Source: Bacteroidota bacterium (GTDB lineage Bacteria > Bacteroidota > Ignavibacteria > Tepidaquicellales > Tepidaquicellaceae). Taken from it: 64,000 nt of DNA. The position numbers were made by a program, and so were the translations under genes. The notes under the pieces were generated by a model. It was not told where the DNA came from. It saw nothing but the letters and a program-made list of their open reading frames with translations, and ran no database searches. The stretch covers positions 1 to 64,000 of the forward strand of contig JAFDZQ010000023.1 in the NCBI GenBank assembly GCA_018266895.1. Direction: 5' to 3'. Position 1 is the stretch's first letter. Each line of letters opens with the position of its first letter. Positions 37,879-47,606 of this stretch are shown here, piece after piece.

Positions 37879-38289
37879 ATGTTAATGCCCAAAAGGGTTA
37901 AATTCCGAAAAGCCCAGAGAGGACATTTAAGAGGAAATGCCGGAAGAGGGTTCACAGTTGCATTCGGCACATACGGACTTAAGGCAATGGAGCCGGCATG
38001 GATAACCGACAGGCAGATTGAAGCTGCCAGAATAGCGCTTACGAGGCACATGAAAAGAGACGGAAGAGTATTCATAAGGATATTTCCGGATAAACCCGTT
38101 TCTAAAAAGCCGGCAGAAACAAGAATGGGTAAGGGAAAAGGAGCGCCGGAATTCTGGGTAGCTGTAATTAGACCGGGAAGAATAATGTTTGAAGTTGACG
38201 GTGTTGACAGCAAACTCGCGGAGGAAGCATTCAGGCTTGCGGCACATAAACTACCGATCAAAACAAAATTCGTTAAAAGAATAGATTAA
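37879..38289 (+). CDS. rplP: 50S ribosomal protein L16
   Basis: L16 helps position tRNA in the A site. The 136-residue protein begins [11 protein letters not shown] and includes G-N-A-G-R-G and M-G-K-G-K-G. An antisense frame of 129 residues over the same bases is a shadow. Confidence 0.97.
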   Translation: MLMPKRVKFRKAQRGHLRGNAGRGFTVAFGTYGLKAMEPAWITDRQIEAARIALTRHMKRDGRVFIRIFPDKPVSKKPAETRMGKGKGAPEFWVAVIRPGRIMFEVDGVDSKLAEEAFRLAAHKLPIKTKFVKRID

Positions 38290-38304
38290 AAATTATCAAA
38301 TAAT

Positions 38305-38613
38305 ATGAAAGCAAATCAGGTAAGAGACATGTCGGCGGAAGATCTGAAGATTTCCTTAAAGGATAATTTTGAATCCTTGGAAAATCTGAGATTCAGGCAT
38401 GCAATCGGTCAACTTGAAAATTATAAATCTTTAAGCAACACAAAGAAAGACATTGCCAGAATCAATACGATTATAAGAGAGAAAGAGCTTAAAATCAACG
38501 AAAATATTAAGAAAGTCGTTAAAAAATCAGTTAAAAGTCCAGAGAAAAAAGTTACTAAAAGAAAAACTAAAAAAGCCGAAGTAACTGAAGAAGCGGGAAC
38601 AGCAGGCGAATAA
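38305..38613 (+). CDS. rpmC: 50S ribosomal protein L29 with basic tail
   Basis: L29 sits near the exit tunnel. The first 65 or so residues are the normal helical hairpin (L-R-F-x-x-A-I-G-Q-L-E-N and I-A-R-I-N-T-I-I-R-E). The remaining 35 are a K/E-rich tail that ordinary L29 (60-70 residues) lacks. Confidence 0.94.
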   Translation: MKANQVRDMSAEDLKISLKDNFESLENLRFRHAIGQLENYKSLSNTKKDIARINTIIREKELKINENIKKVVKKSVKSPEKKVTKRKTKKAEVTEEAGTAGE

Positions 38614-38658
38614 TTTCCGAAACAGATAAATAAACAAATAAGAAAATTAATTTTACAG

Positions 38659-38988
38659 ATGTCAGAAGAAATCAAAGATGCAGCAGAAATCAAAGATCCG
38701 GAAGAAGTAAAAACAGATCCGGCGAAAAAGACAAAACATTCCGGGATCAGGAAAACCAGAATAGGGAAAGTTCTTAGCAATAAGATGGATAAAACTATAA
38801 TAGTCAGTGAAGAAAAGAGAATAATGCATCCTATTTACAAAAAGTATTTTAAAAAGACCACGAAATTTGCGGCTCATGACGCAAAGAATATCTGTGACAT
38901 AGGCGACACTGTTAAAATCATGGAAACGAGACCATTAAGCAGGACAAAGAGATGGCGTTTGGTGGAAATAATTGAGAAAGTAAAATAA
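38659..38988 (+). CDS. rpsQ: 30S ribosomal protein S17 with N-terminal extension
   Basis: S17 is an OB-fold protein of the body of the small subunit. Residues about 27-109 match the family ([12 protein letters not shown] and [10 protein letters not shown]). An extra acidic N-terminal stretch ([10 protein letters not shown]) makes it 109 residues instead of about 84. The ATG at 38659 is the only start with an open frame; a later initiation would also be possible but no ATG lies close to the core. Confidence 0.93.
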   Translation: MSEEIKDAAEIKDPEEVKTDPAKKTKHSGIRKTRIGKVLSNKMDKTIIVSEEKRIMHPIYKKYFKKTTKFAAHDAKNICDIGDTVKIMETRPLSRTKRWRLVEIIEKVK

Positions 38989-39020
38989 TTTATTTAAATA
39001 TTTTTTAAAGACCAATATAT

Positions 39021-39389
39021 ATGATACAGGAAGAATCTAATTTAGTAGTTGCTGATAACTCCGGAGCAAAATCAGTAAGATGCATAAGAGTGCTCGGCGG
39101 TTCAGACAGAAGATATGCCGGAGTCGGAGATATAGTGGTAGTAACAGTCAAATCAGCAATCCCGGGAGGCGCCGTAAAAAAGGGGGAAGTTTCGAGAGCA
39201 GTAATTGTAAGGACAGTCAAAGAAACCAGAAGAAAAGACGGAACTTACATAAAGTTTGACGAGAATGCCGCAGTACTTATTAATGCACAAAACGAACCAA
39301 AAGGCACGAGAATATTCGGACCGGTGGCAAGAGAACTGAGAGACAGACAATTTATGAAAATTATATCACTTGCACCTGAAGTCATATAG
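39021..39389 (+). CDS. rplN: 50S ribosomal protein L14
   Basis: L14 takes part in the subunit bridge and binds several assembly factors. The 122 residues begin M-I-Q-E-E-S-N-L-x-V-A-D-N-S-G-A and end [10 protein letters not shown], as in the family. Confidence 0.97.
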   Translation: MIQEESNLVVADNSGAKSVRCIRVLGGSDRRYAGVGDIVVVTVKSAIPGGAVKKGEVSRAVIVRTVKETRRKDGTYIKFDENAAVLINAQNEPKGTRIFGPVARELRDRQFMKIISLAPEVI

Positions 39390-39400
39390 AAATTACAATC

Positions 39401-39751
39401 ATGGAAAATAAAAAAATAAAAACCAACTTAAAGAAAAACGATTCAGTAAAAGTCATCTCCGGAAACTCTAAAGGATCCGTAGGTAAAATTCTTTTTATAG
39501 ACAGAAAAAAGGGAAGAGTGATTGTGGAAAGTGTTAACATTATGCATAAGCATACAAAGCCCAATCAGAAGAACCCGCAGGGCGGAATCGTAAAAAGGGA
39601 AGCTCCGATTAACATTACAAATGTAATGTTGATGTGTCCTAAAACAAATCAGCCGACAAGAGTCGGTATTAAAGTAATCAAAGATGAAAAGACCGGAAAA
39701 ATTTCAAGAATGAGATTGAGCAAGAAATCCGGAGAAATTATTATCAGTTAA
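39401..39751 (+). CDS. rplX: 50S ribosomal protein L24
   Basis: L24 starts 50S assembly. A KOW motif is visible ([15 protein letters not shown]). [10 protein letters not shown] and [10 protein letters not shown] are family blocks. Length 116 residues. Confidence 0.96.
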   Translation: MENKKIKTNLKKNDSVKVISGNSKGSVGKILFIDRKKGRVIVESVNIMHKHTKPNQKNPQGGIVKREAPINITNVMLMCPKTNQPTRVGIKVIKDEKTGKISRMRLSKKSGEIIIS

Positions 39752-39758
39752 TCTAATT

Positions 39759-40418
39759 ATGGCTAAAACAAAACAGGAAAGAAACAAAGAAGCAGAGCCG
39801 AAAAAGAAGGCAGTCGAGAAAAAAGAAGTCGCTGAAAAAGAAGTCTATGTAGAGCCGAAAGTCCCGATCAGACTTCTTGCTCATTACAGGGATAAGATTG
39901 TTCCCGAACTACAGAAGAAATTCGGTTATAAAAATGTAATGCAGTCGCCGAAACTTCAGAAGATAAGCATTAATGTCGGGGTCGGCGCAGCTACACAGGA
40001 TGCGAAACTGATTGAAACAACCGTAAAGGAAATAGAAGCGATTACAGGTCAGAAACCTGCAGTAGTTAAAGCAAAGAAGTCAGTTTCAAATTTTAAGTTA
40101 AGAGAAGGCGTGAACATCGGAGTGAGAGTTACTTTAAGAAATGCCAGGATGTTTGAATTTCTAGATAAGTTTATAAATATTACGATACCAAGAATAAGAG
40201 ATTTCAGAGGCTTGTCTGACAAGAGTTTTGACGGAAGAGGCAATTATACGGTAGGCATTAAAGAGCAGATAATATTCCCGGAAATAAATGTAGATAATGT
40301 TAACAGGATTTCGGGTATGGATATTACTTTTGTTACAACGGCGAAAACGGATGAAGAATCATTTGAGTTACTGAAGCAGTTCGGTTTACCTTTTATCTCA
40401 AAACAGTCTAAAAACTAA
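39759..40418 (+). CDS. rplE: 50S ribosomal protein L5 with N-terminal extension
   Basis: L5 binds 5S rRNA in the central protuberance. The core starts near residue 38 (R-L[12 protein letters not shown]) and includes K-I-S-I-N-V-G and R-I-R-D-F-R-G-L. The 37 or so residues before it are K/E-rich and extra; L5 is usually about 180 residues, here 219. Confidence 0.95.
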   Translation: MAKTKQERNKEAEPKKKAVEKKEVAEKEVYVEPKVPIRLLAHYRDKIVPELQKKFGYKNVMQSPKLQKISINVGVGAATQDAKLIETTVKEIEAITGQKPAVVKAKKSVSNFKLREGVNIGVRVTLRNARMFEFLDKFINITIPRIRDFRGLSDKSFDGRGNYTVGIKEQIIFPEINVDNVNRISGMDITFVTTAKTDEESFELLKQFGLPFISKQSKN

Positions 40419-40433
40419 TAAAGAAATTATTAT

Positions 40434-40703
40434 ATGGCAAGAAAAGCATTAATAGCAAAACAAAAAAGAAGAGAAAAAATAGTCAGCAAGTATGCCGAAA
40501 AAAGAAAAGACTTAAAAGCAAAAGGTGATTTCGAAGCTTTACAGAAATTACCGAGAGACAGTAATTCGGTAAGACTCAATAACAGATGTAATATGACAGG
40601 CAGGGTAAGAGGTTATTACAGGAAATTCGGAATGTCGAGATTAGTTTTCAGGGAGTTAGCATTGCAGGGTAAGATACCCGGAGTAGTAAAATCAAGTTGG
40701 TAA
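40434..40703 (+). CDS. rpsN: 30S ribosomal protein S14 (zinc-free form)
   Basis: S14 in the 89-residue long form, without the CxxC zinc motif. M-A-R-K-A, L-P-R-D-S-N and N-R-C[14 protein letters not shown] are clear. The C-terminus K-S-S-W is standard. Confidence 0.97.
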   Translation: MARKALIAKQKRREKIVSKYAEKRKDLKAKGDFEALQKLPRDSNSVRLNNRCNMTGRVRGYYRKFGMSRLVFRELALQGKIPGVVKSSW

Positions 40704-40730
40704 AATAAATTAAGTTTCAGGAGATAAAAA

Positions 40731-41129
40731 ATGTCAATGACCGATCCAATAGCGGATTATTTAACAAGAGTAAGGAATTCACTGAAAGCAGGAAAAAAAA
40801 CTGTTGATATGCCTTATTCGAAATTCAAACACGCAATTAGCGAGATACTTAAAAAATCTTCTTTCATAGAGGATTTTAAAGTAATTGAAACTGAGGGAAA
40901 GTTTAAAATTCTTTCTATAAAACTTAAGTATAATGACGGCGAAAGCGTGATACTCGGATTAAAAAGGATCAGCAAGCCCGGAATAAGAAGGTACGTCAGC
41001 AATGAAGACATACCAAGGGTAAGAAACGGGCTGGGAATATCTATAGTTTCAACATCGAAGGGACTTTTAACAGATAAGGAAGCTAGGAAATTAAAAGTAG
41101 GCGGAGAAGTCGTCTGCGAAATTTGGTAA
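40731..41129 (+). CDS. rpsH: 30S ribosomal protein S8
   Basis: S8 binds central-domain 16S rRNA and often represses the spc operon. The 132 residues begin M-S-M-T-D-P-I-A-D-Y-L-T-R-V-R-N and end with G-G-E-V-V-C-E-I-W, as in the family. It has a good ribosome-binding site (AGGAG). Confidence 0.97.
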   Translation: MSMTDPIADYLTRVRNSLKAGKKTVDMPYSKFKHAISEILKKSSFIEDFKVIETEGKFKILSIKLKYNDGESVILGLKRISKPGIRRYVSNEDIPRVRNGLGISIVSTSKGLLTDKEARKLKVGGEVVCEIW

Positions 41130-41152
41130 TAAATTTTTAAAGTAAAAATTCA

Positions 41153-41692
41153 ATGAGCAGAATAGGAAAAAAACCGGTAATTATTACAGACAAGGTCAAA
41201 GTCAGCAAAAAGGATAACACGCTTGAAGTGACCGGACCGAAAGGAACTATGAAGATAGATGTTGTAAAAGGAGTTAATATTGATATAAGCGGAAATGAAC
41301 TAAATGTTACAAGAACGGATGATACTAAAAGAAACAGGGCATTGCACGGATTATACAGATCTTTGATTCACAATATGGTAACAGGAGTGAATGAAGGCTT
41401 TACAAAGAAACTTGAACTAGTAGGCATCGGATACAGGGCGGAATTAAAAGGCAAGAATCTTGTAATGATGCTCGGGTTTTCGCATCCAACAGTATTTGCT
41501 CCGCCTGCGGATATAACGATTGAAGTTCCGAATCCCAATTCCGTTTTAGTCAACGGCATAAGCAAGGAATTAGTCGGAATGGTGGCTGCAAAGATAAGAT
41601 CATTCAGAATTCCGGAGCCATATAAAGGAAAAGGAATTAAATATGAAAATGAAGTTGTAAGAAGAAAAGCAGGCAAAACTGCAGCAAAATAA
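41153..41692 (+). CDS. rplF: 50S ribosomal protein L6
   Basis: L6 lies near the factor-binding stalk. The sequence M-S-R-I-G-K-K-P-V opens the 179-residue protein and the C-terminal block P-E-P-Y-K-G-K-G-I-K-Y is diagnostic. Confidence 0.97.
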   Translation: MSRIGKKPVIITDKVKVSKKDNTLEVTGPKGTMKIDVVKGVNIDISGNELNVTRTDDTKRNRALHGLYRSLIHNMVTGVNEGFTKKLELVGIGYRAELKGKNLVMMLGFSHPTVFAPPADITIEVPNPNSVLVNGISKELVGMVAAKIRSFRIPEPYKGKGIKYENEVVRRKAGKTAAK

Positions 41693-41710
41693 AACCGATA
41701 AGAATTTTAT

Positions 41711-42082
41711 ATGAATCAAATACAAAAAAGTCAAAAAAGAAGAGCAAGAATCAGATATCAGATAAGAAAAAAACTCAGAGGTACTCCTGAAAGACCCAGA
41801 TTAGTAGTATACAGAAGTCTGGATCATATTTACGCTCAGCTGATAGATGATGTGAATGCCAGAACATTGCTGACTGTTTCAACTAAATCCAAAGATGTAA
41901 CTGATAAAATTTCGTCTGCAAAAGGCAAAATTGAAAAAAGTAAAATAGTAGGAAAGATTACGGCTGAAAAAGCTGTCTCGGGCAATATCAGCAGTGTCGT
42001 ATTTGACAGAAACGGATATTTATATCACGGAAGAGTAAAAGCTCTTGCCGACGGCGCCAGAGAAGGTGGTTTAAAGTTCTAA
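41711..42082 (+). CDS. rplR: 50S ribosomal protein L18
   Basis: L18 binds 5S rRNA with L5. The 123 residues include [19 protein letters not shown]-x-V-Y-R-S and the C-terminal [12 protein letters not shown]. Instead of rpsE, a tRNA-Gln gene follows. Confidence 0.97.
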   Translation: MNQIQKSQKRRARIRYQIRKKLRGTPERPRLVVYRSLDHIYAQLIDDVNARTLLTVSTKSKDVTDKISSAKGKIEKSKIVGKITAEKAVSGNISSVVFDRNGYLYHGRVKALADGAREGGLKF

Positions 42083-42125
42083 ATATTATTAGTATATTAA
42101 AAATTGCAATAATATCCACATTTTC

Positions 42126-42196
42126 TCTCGGGTCGTCTAATGGCAGGACAGCGGCCTTTGGAGCCGTATGTGGAGGTTCGAATCCTCCCCTGAGAA
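42126..42196 (+). tRNA. tRNA-Gln (TTG anticodon) inside the ribosomal operon
   Basis: Acceptor TCTCGGG pairs with CCTGAGA (one G-U pair) and the discriminator is A. The anticodon loop CTTTGGA gives anticodon TTG. The T arm carries GGTTCGAATCC. CCA is not encoded. It is in the same direction as, and between, rplR and rpsE, so the mRNA must be cut on both sides of it if it is part of the operon. A small AT-rich inverted repeat (42083-42090 with 42108-42115) precedes it. Confidence 0.95.
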
Positions 42197-42229
42197 CAAA
42201 AAAACAGTATTTGAAAGAAACTAAAATCT

Positions 42230-42742
42230 ATGATAAGAAAAAAAAATTTTAAAGCAGGCGAACTGGAATTAAAGGAAAAGATGGTTCATATTGCCAGGGT
42301 AGCAAAAGTTGTAAAAGGCGGTCGAAGATTCAGTTTTTCTGCTGTAACAGTTGTCGGTGACGGTAAAGGGCATGTAGGAATAGGATTAGGAAAGGCAAAT
42401 GAAGTCACGGATTCTATAAAGAAGAGCGTTGATGATGCCAAAAAGAATGTAATTTCTGTACCTATTTCAAAAGGTACAATACCGCATGAAATTATAGGAA
42501 AATACGGTGCGGCAAAAGTTTTACTTAAACCGGCATCACCCGGTACAGGTATAATAGCAGGAGGCGGAGTAAGAGCGGTTCTTGAATCAGCAGGCATTCA
42601 GGATGTATTGACAAAGTTGTTGGGTTCATCCAATCCTCACAATGTAGTCAAAGCGACAATCAAAGCGCTTGTTTCACTGACTGATGCTAAATCAGTTGCT
42701 GACAGAAGAGGGATCTCGCTTTCAGAATTATTTTCAAATTAA
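42230..42742 (+). CDS. rpsE: 30S ribosomal protein S5
   Basis: S5 affects decoding accuracy and mRNA unwinding. The 170 residues contain the dsRBD-like N-terminal fold ([12 protein letters not shown]) and [12 protein letters not shown]. It lies 33 bp downstream of the embedded tRNA-Gln. Confidence 0.97.
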   Translation: MIRKKNFKAGELELKEKMVHIARVAKVVKGGRRFSFSAVTVVGDGKGHVGIGLGKANEVTDSIKKSVDDAKKNVISVPISKGTIPHEIIGKYGAAKVLLKPASPGTGIIAGGGVRAVLESAGIQDVLTKLLGSSNPHNVVKATIKALVSLTDAKSVADRRGISLSELFSN

Positions 42743-42760
42743 AATTATTTACCGGGAGTC

Positions 42761-42943
42761 ATGATAAAAATAACACAAACCAGAAGTATAATAGGAAGAT
42801 TAAAGAAGCAGAAATTAACTATTGAAGCACTGGGATTAGGCAGACCTAATTATTTTACTATAAAAAAGGATACTCCTCAGATACGCGGTATGATAAATGT
42901 AGTTAAGCATCTTGTAAAAGTAGAAGAAAACTACAAACAATAA
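42761..42943 (+). CDS. rpmD: 50S ribosomal protein L30
   Basis: A 60-residue L30 with [11 protein letters not shown] and L-G-L-G-R-P-N, the family marks. A 113-bp gap with a hairpin separates it from rplO. Confidence 0.95.
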   Translation: MIKITQTRSIIGRLKKQKLTIEALGLGRPNYFTIKKDTPQIRGMINVVKHLVKVEENYKQ

Positions 42944-42988
42944 TTTGATAAATTATTTTACTTTAATAAAAATTTAATAGTTCTTCAT

Positions 42989-43019
42989 ATTCCTTTGCTG
43001 TAAATATAAGCAAAGGAAT
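42989..43019 (+). terminator. Internal hairpin, possible attenuator, between rpmD and rplO
   Basis: An 11-bp perfect stem (42989-42999 with 43009-43019) closes a 9-nt loop and is followed by a short T-run. It looks like an intrinsic terminator, yet it lies within the operon and the genes after it depend on read-through or on an internal promoter. Confidence 0.6.
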
Positions 43020-43056
43020 TTTACATATTTGGAATAATAATTTAAGAAAATTTTTA

Positions 43057-43515
43057 ATGGACATACTAAGTAATTTAAAGTACGCTGAAGGTTCAAGGAA
43101 AAAAAGAAAAAGAGTCGGAAGAGGTCAGGGCTCGGGACACGGCGGGACTTCTACAAGAGGTCATAAAGGGCAGCATTCCAGATCGGGAGCAAAATTCAGA
43201 GCATGGTTTGAAGGCGGTCAGATGCCTTTACAGAGAAGAGTTCCTAAATTTGGTTTTAAAAATATAAACAGAGTTGAATTTGTCACTATAAATCTTAACG
43301 CAATTCAGGCATTTATAGACAAAGGAAAAATCAAGGAATTAAAGTTCGACAAAGAATATCTCCTGACAAACAATCTTATCAAAGGTAAAAACAAACCTTT
43401 AAAGATCCTTGGCAATGGTGATATAACATCAAAAGTAGAAATTACTGCAGATGCATTCAGCAAAACTGCAAAAGAAAAAATTGAAAAAGGCGGAGGAAAA
43501 GCAGTTACAATATGA
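43057..43515 (+). CDS. rplO: 50S ribosomal protein L15
   Basis: L15 joins late in 50S assembly. The 152-residue protein has the Gly/Arg-rich N-terminus ([14 protein letters not shown]) and F-E-G-G-Q-M-P-L. The stop overlaps the secY start by 4 bp. Confidence 0.97.
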   Translation: MDILSNLKYAEGSRKKRKRVGRGQGSGHGGTSTRGHKGQHSRSGAKFRAWFEGGQMPLQRRVPKFGFKNINRVEFVTINLNAIQAFIDKGKIKELKFDKEYLLTNNLIKGKNKPLKILGNGDITSKVEITADAFSKTAKEKIEKGGGKAVTI

Positions 43516-44846
43516 GCGGATTCCTAGAAAGTTTCAGAAATATTTTTAAAATAGAGGAGTTAAGAAACAGACTTTTATTCACTCTTGCCATGCTGGTAGT
43601 AGTAAGGATAGGAGCGCATATTACTCTTCCGGGCATAGATGCTTCTTTACTCGCTGAAGCGCAAAAGAACCAGTCGGACAATACATTGTTTGGTCTGTAT
43701 GATATGTTTGTCGGCGGAGCATTTAAAAATGCTGCGATTTTTGCATTGGGAATAATGCCGTACATCAGCGCATCCATTATTATTCAGCTACTCGGAGCTG
43801 TCTTTCCGTATTTTCAGAAACTCCAGAAAGAAGGTGAAGACGGAAGAAAGAAGATCAATCAGCTTACAAGATTAGGAACCATTCCGGTTGCCGCATTGCA
43901 GGCATGGGGTGTAAGCGTACAGTTATCCAGCAGAAATGTAGGCGGTTTGGGAGTAGTAAGCCCTGATATTTCAGGAGCTTTTTTTACTATATCAACTGTA
44001 ATTATTCTTACTGCAGGAACTATCTTCATGATGTGGCTGGGAGAACAAATAACAGACAGAGGAATCGGAAACGGAATTTCACTCATTATATTCATTGGTA
44101 TTATAGACAGATTCCCGTATTCAGTATTTGACGAATATCAGATAATTGCTTCCGGCGCAAGGAATATACTTATTGAGCTTATATACATTGCCTGTTTTAT
44201 TCTTATAATTGCCGGAGTCATTGCAGTAACAGTTGCCACAAGAAAAATTCCCGTTCAGTATGCAAAAAGGGTTGTGGGAAGAAAAGTATTCGGTGGAGTC
44301 ACTCAATACATACCGATGAAAGTTAATTCTGCCGGTGTTATGCCTTTGATATTTGCGCAGTCAATTATGTTCATTCCGAGCACATTTCTTTCATTTTTCC
44401 CGGACAGTGAATTAATGCAGGGAATTGCAAAATATTTTGATTATTCAAGCTGGGTTTATTCTTCAGTATATGCTTTGCTGATAATATTCTTTACGTACTT
44501 TTATACTGCAATTGCATTTAATCCGAAAGACGTATCTGATAATATGAAGAAGCAGGGCGGATTTATACCTGGTGTAAGACCGGGTAAGCCGACATCAGAT
44601 TTTATTGATAACATTCTTACAAAAATTACTTTACCCGGCGCAATTTTTCTTGCAATCATTGCAATATTACCGACTTTTCTTACGAAATTAGGGGTTACAA
44701 CCGGTCTGGCATCATTTTTCGGAGGAACAAGTCTACTGATTATTGTAGGTGTTGCTCTTGATACATTGCAGCAGATAGAGTCACATCTTCTCATGAGACA
44801 TTATGACGGATTTATGAAGAGCGGTAAACTCAAATCAAGAAGGTAA
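43512..44846 (+). CDS. secY: Protein translocase subunit SecY
   Basis: SecY is the channel of the Sec translocon in the inner membrane. The 444 residues hold ten transmembrane helices. The signature [15 protein letters not shown] is at about residue 80, and the plug and cytosolic loops follow in order. Its ATG overlaps the rplO stop (ATGA), which implies translational coupling. Confidence 0.97.
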   Translation: MSGFLESFRNIFKIEELRNRLLFTLAMLVVVRIGAHITLPGIDASLLAEAQKNQSDNTLFGLYDMFVGGAFKNAAIFALGIMPYISASIIIQLLGAVFPYFQKLQKEGEDGRKKINQLTRLGTIPVAALQAWGVSVQLSSRNVGGLGVVSPDISGAFFTISTVIILTAGTIFMMWLGEQITDRGIGNGISLIIFIGIIDRFPYSVFDEYQIIASGARNILIELIYIACFILIIAGVIAVTVATRKIPVQYAKRVVGRKVFGGVTQYIPMKVNSAGVMPLIFAQSIMFIPSTFLSFFPDSELMQGIAKYFDYSSWVYSSVYALLIIFFTYFYTAIAFNPKDVSDNMKKQGGFIPGVRPGKPTSDFIDNILTKITLPGAIFLAIIAILPTFLTKLGVTTGLASFFGGTSLLIIVGVALDTLQQIESHLLMRHYDGFMKSGKLKSRR

Positions 44847-44854
44847 ATTCAGAT

Positions 44855-45616
44855 TTGAGCGGACTGATAAAGACGAAAGAGGAAATTGATTTAATAAGAG
44901 AGAGTTGTAAAATAGTTTCAGAAGTAATTGAATATATAAAGGAGTATATAAAGGAAGGAATAACCACTAAGGAAATAGATAATCTTATTGAGGAATTTAT
45001 TTTATCAAAAGATGCTTATCCGGCTTTCAAGGGATACAGGGTAAAAAAGAAAGCTTTTCCTTCAAGCAGTTGTATATCGGTAAATGAAGAAGTTGTTCAC
45101 GGACTTCCCGGAAAAAGAAAATTAAAATCCGGTGATATCATTTCGATAGATGTGGGAGTTAAAAAGAACGGATATTACGGAGACGGTGCATATACATTTG
45201 CAGTAGGAGAAATTTCTCCTAAGATTGCAAAGCTGCTCAAAATAACTGAGGAATCTTTATACAAGGGAATAGAAAAAGCAATTGACGGTAACGATGTAAA
45301 TGACATATCCTGCGCGATACAGAATTATGTGGAAGGTTCGGGTTACGGAGTGGTAAGAGAATTAGTAGGACACGGAATCGGAAAGAACCTGCACGAGGAT
45401 CCGGCAATACCGAATTTTTACAGTCCCGGTTCCAGTCAGAAACTTTTTGAAGGAATGGTAATAGCGATTGAACCGATGGTAAATTACGGGACGTTCAAAG
45501 TATACGAGAAAAATGACGGCTGGACAATTGTTACAAAGGATCATGAGCCGTCTGCGCATTTTGAACATACGGTTTTAGTCAGAAAGCAAAAGCCGGAAAT
45601 ACTTACAAAGGCGTGA
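44855..45616 (+). CDS. map: Methionine aminopeptidase, type I
   Basis: Map removes the N-terminal methionine from new proteins. All five metal ligands are present: D in I-D-V-G, D in G-D-G-A, H in G-H-G-I-G, E in I-E-P-M, and E in F-E-H-T. The length is 253 residues. The start is TTG at 44855, 8 bp after the secY stop. Confidence 0.96.
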   Translation: MSGLIKTKEEIDLIRESCKIVSEVIEYIKEYIKEGITTKEIDNLIEEFILSKDAYPAFKGYRVKKKAFPSSSCISVNEEVVHGLPGKRKLKSGDIISIDVGVKKNGYYGDGAYTFAVGEISPKIAKLLKITEESLYKGIEKAIDGNDVNDISCAIQNYVEGSGYGVVRELVGHGIGKNLHEDPAIPNFYSPGSSQKLFEGMVIAIEPMVNYGTFKVYEKNDGWTIVTKDHEPSAHFEHTVLVRKQKPEILTKA

Positions 45617-45650
45617 TGAAATAATTTCTGATTATACACTTTAATTAAAT

Positions 45651-45869
45651 ATGGCAAAACAAGAAGCAATAAAGGTTGACGGTGTTATTTCAGAGATCCT
45701 CCCGAACACTAATTTTAAGGTAAAACTGGAGAACGGGCATGAAATATTAGCGCATATATCAGGAAAGATGAGAATGAATTACATCAGGATTTTACAGGGA
45801 GATAAAGTAACAGTTGAATTATCACCTTATGATCTTACAAAAGGCAGAATAACATACAGATATAAATAA
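45651..45869 (+). CDS. infA: Translation initiation factor IF-1
   Basis: A 72-residue OB-fold protein that occupies the A site during initiation. The blocks [18 protein letters not shown] and [18 protein letters not shown] are diagnostic. Confidence 0.97.
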   Translation: MAKQEAIKVDGVISEILPNTNFKVKLENGHEILAHISGKMRMNYIRILQGDKVTVELSPYDLTKGRITYRYK

Positions 45870-45897
45870 TTTAAATAAATATTAAATAAGTTTTATC

Positions 45898-46011
45898 ATG
45901 AAAGTGCGGAGTTCAGTAAAGAAAATGTGCGTTAAATGCAAAATTATAAAGCGCAAAGGCGTAGTAAGAGTAATTTGTACAAATCCAAAACATAAACAGA
46001 GACAGGGTTAA
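45898..46011 (+). CDS. rpmJ: 50S ribosomal protein L36
   Basis: A 37-residue protein: [14 protein letters not shown] at the start, then [12 protein letters not shown] at the end. It carries the zinc-ribbon residues Cys11, Cys14, Cys27 and His32, so it is the zinc-binding form. It sits between infA and rpsM, its standard place. Confidence 0.96.
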   Translation: MKVRSSVKKMCVKCKIIKRKGVVRVICTNPKHKQRQG

Positions 46012-46041
46012 TTTAATAAATAATATTTCAGGAGAAATCAA

Positions 46042-46425
46042 TTGGCAAGAATAGCAGGAGTGGATTTACCGAAGAATAAAAGAGTAGTAATTGGGCTTAC
46101 CTCTATATTCGGAATAGGTATTCCTACATCACAAAGGATCCTGGCAAAAGCAGGAATCAGCGAAGATAAAAAAATATCACAACTGACAGATGATGAAGTT
46201 AACCACATTCGTAACGAGATCAGCAATGAGATAAAGGTTGAAGGCGCATTAAAGTCTGAGGTTGCAATGAACATTAAAAGATTAATGGACATCGGAACCT
46301 ACAGAGGGAAAAGACACAGAAAGGGACTTCCGCTCAGAGGCCAGAGAACCAGAACCAATGCCCGTACCAGAAAAGGAAAGAAAAAGACTGTCGCAGGCAA
46401 AAAGAAAGCCGCAGCCAAGAAATAG
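46042..46425 (+). CDS. rpsM: 30S ribosomal protein S13
   Basis: S13 contacts the P-site tRNA and the large subunit. The 127 residues begin A-R-I-A-G-V-D-L-P after a TTG start with a GGAG site before it. [10 protein letters not shown]-x-T-N-A-R-T is the C-terminal block, followed by a K-rich tail. Confidence 0.96.
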   Translation: MARIAGVDLPKNKRVVIGLTSIFGIGIPTSQRILAKAGISEDKKISQLTDDEVNHIRNEISNEIKVEGALKSEVAMNIKRLMDIGTYRGKRHRKGLPLRGQRTRTNARTRKGKKKTVAGKKKAAAKK

Positions 46426-46509
46426 GAATTTCATTAAATGATATTAATAAAAAGATTTCTCATTTTAATTAAAAAATTTATAATAAACGTAATTTAAACA
46501 TCAGAAATT

Positions 46510-46896
46510 TTGGCAAAGAATTTTAAAAAGGCAAAGAAAAAAGTTAATGTAGAGGCAAACGGAGTAGCTCATGTAAAAGCTACTTTTAACAATGTAATAG
46601 TGACTCTTACTGATCTTTACGGCAATACAATCTCATGGGCTTCATCAGGAAAAATGGGATTCAAAGGTTCAAAGAAGAACACTCCTTTTGCTGCTCAGAT
46701 AACAGCTGAATCAGCTGCAAAGGCAGCCTGCGATCTCGGTATGAAGAAAGTGGAAGTGCTGATAAAGGGAGTCGGATCCGGAAGGGATGCAGCAGTAAGA
46801 TCATTGAATACTGCAGGACTGGAAATTACATCGATAAAAGACATTACGCCTCTGCCTCACAACGGATGCAGACCGCCTAAAAAGAGAAGACAGTAA
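46510..46896 (+). CDS. rpsK: 30S ribosomal protein S11
   Basis: S11 lies on the platform of the 30S subunit. The 128 residues include F-N-N-x-I-V-T-L-T-D and the C-terminal [17 protein letters not shown]. The start is TTG at 46510 and an 84-bp gap separates it from rpsM. Confidence 0.96.
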   Translation: MAKNFKKAKKKVNVEANGVAHVKATFNNVIVTLTDLYGNTISWASSGKMGFKGSKKNTPFAAQITAESAAKAACDLGMKKVEVLIKGVGSGRDAAVRSLNTAGLEITSIKDITPLPHNGCRPPKKRRQ

Positions 46897-46943
46897 CATT
46901 ATTTTTATAACAAACTTTTATAAGGAAATCTAAATAATAATAA

Positions 46944-47573
46944 ATGGCAAGATATACAGACGCTAATTGCAAATTATGCCGAAGAGAGAGGCAGAAACTT
47001 TTCCTGAAAGGCACAAAATGTTTTTCAGAAAAATGTCCGATCGAAAGCAGGAATTATCCTCCGGGACAGCACGGAATGTCAAGAAGATCCAGGATGACTG
47101 ATTATGCGGTTCAGCTCAGGGAAAAACAGAAAGTCAGGAAAACCTACGGAGTTCTGGAAAGCCAGTTCAGGAAATATTTTGAAGAAGCTTCCAAGAAATC
47201 AGGAATAACAGGAGATAACCTTGTAAGATTTCTGGAAAGAAGATTTGACAATACAATTTACAGATTAGGATTAGCTCCTTCGAGAAAAGCCGCAAGACAG
47301 CTTATTCTGCACAGGCATTTTTCCGTAAACGGAAATGTGGTAAACATTCCGTCTTTTTTACTGAAATCCGGAGATGCAATCATGGTGAGGGAAAAAAGTA
47401 AAAAACTGGAGATCATTCACGATTCCATGAAGAGGATGAAAGATAATATGATAGTGCCATGGCTTTCTCTTGACAAGGCAAACATGAAAGGCACATTTAT
47501 GAAAGAGCCTGTACGTGATGAGGTTCCGTTTATCGCAAACGAACAGCTTATAATTGAGCTGTATTCGAAATAA
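46944..47573 (+). CDS. rpsD: 30S ribosomal protein S4 (zinc form)
   Basis: S4 nucleates 30S assembly. The 209 residues include four cysteines near the start (C-K-L-C, then K-C-F-S-E-K-C) of the zinc-binding form, and the S4 RNA-binding domain (R-L-D-N-x-x-Y-R-L-G-type block). Confidence 0.97.
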   Translation: MARYTDANCKLCRRERQKLFLKGTKCFSEKCPIESRNYPPGQHGMSRRSRMTDYAVQLREKQKVRKTYGVLESQFRKYFEEASKKSGITGDNLVRFLERRFDNTIYRLGLAPSRKAARQLILHRHFSVNGNVVNIPSFLLKSGDAIMVREKSKKLEIIHDSMKRMKDNMIVPWLSLDKANMKGTFMKEPVRDEVPFIANEQLIIELYSK

Positions 47574-47606
47574 GTCTTAATTTTAAATTTAAATAAACAG
47601 AAAAAT

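Noticed and set aside
37872-38261. 129-residue minus-strand frame
   Set aside because: It is antisense to rplP, a universally conserved gene.
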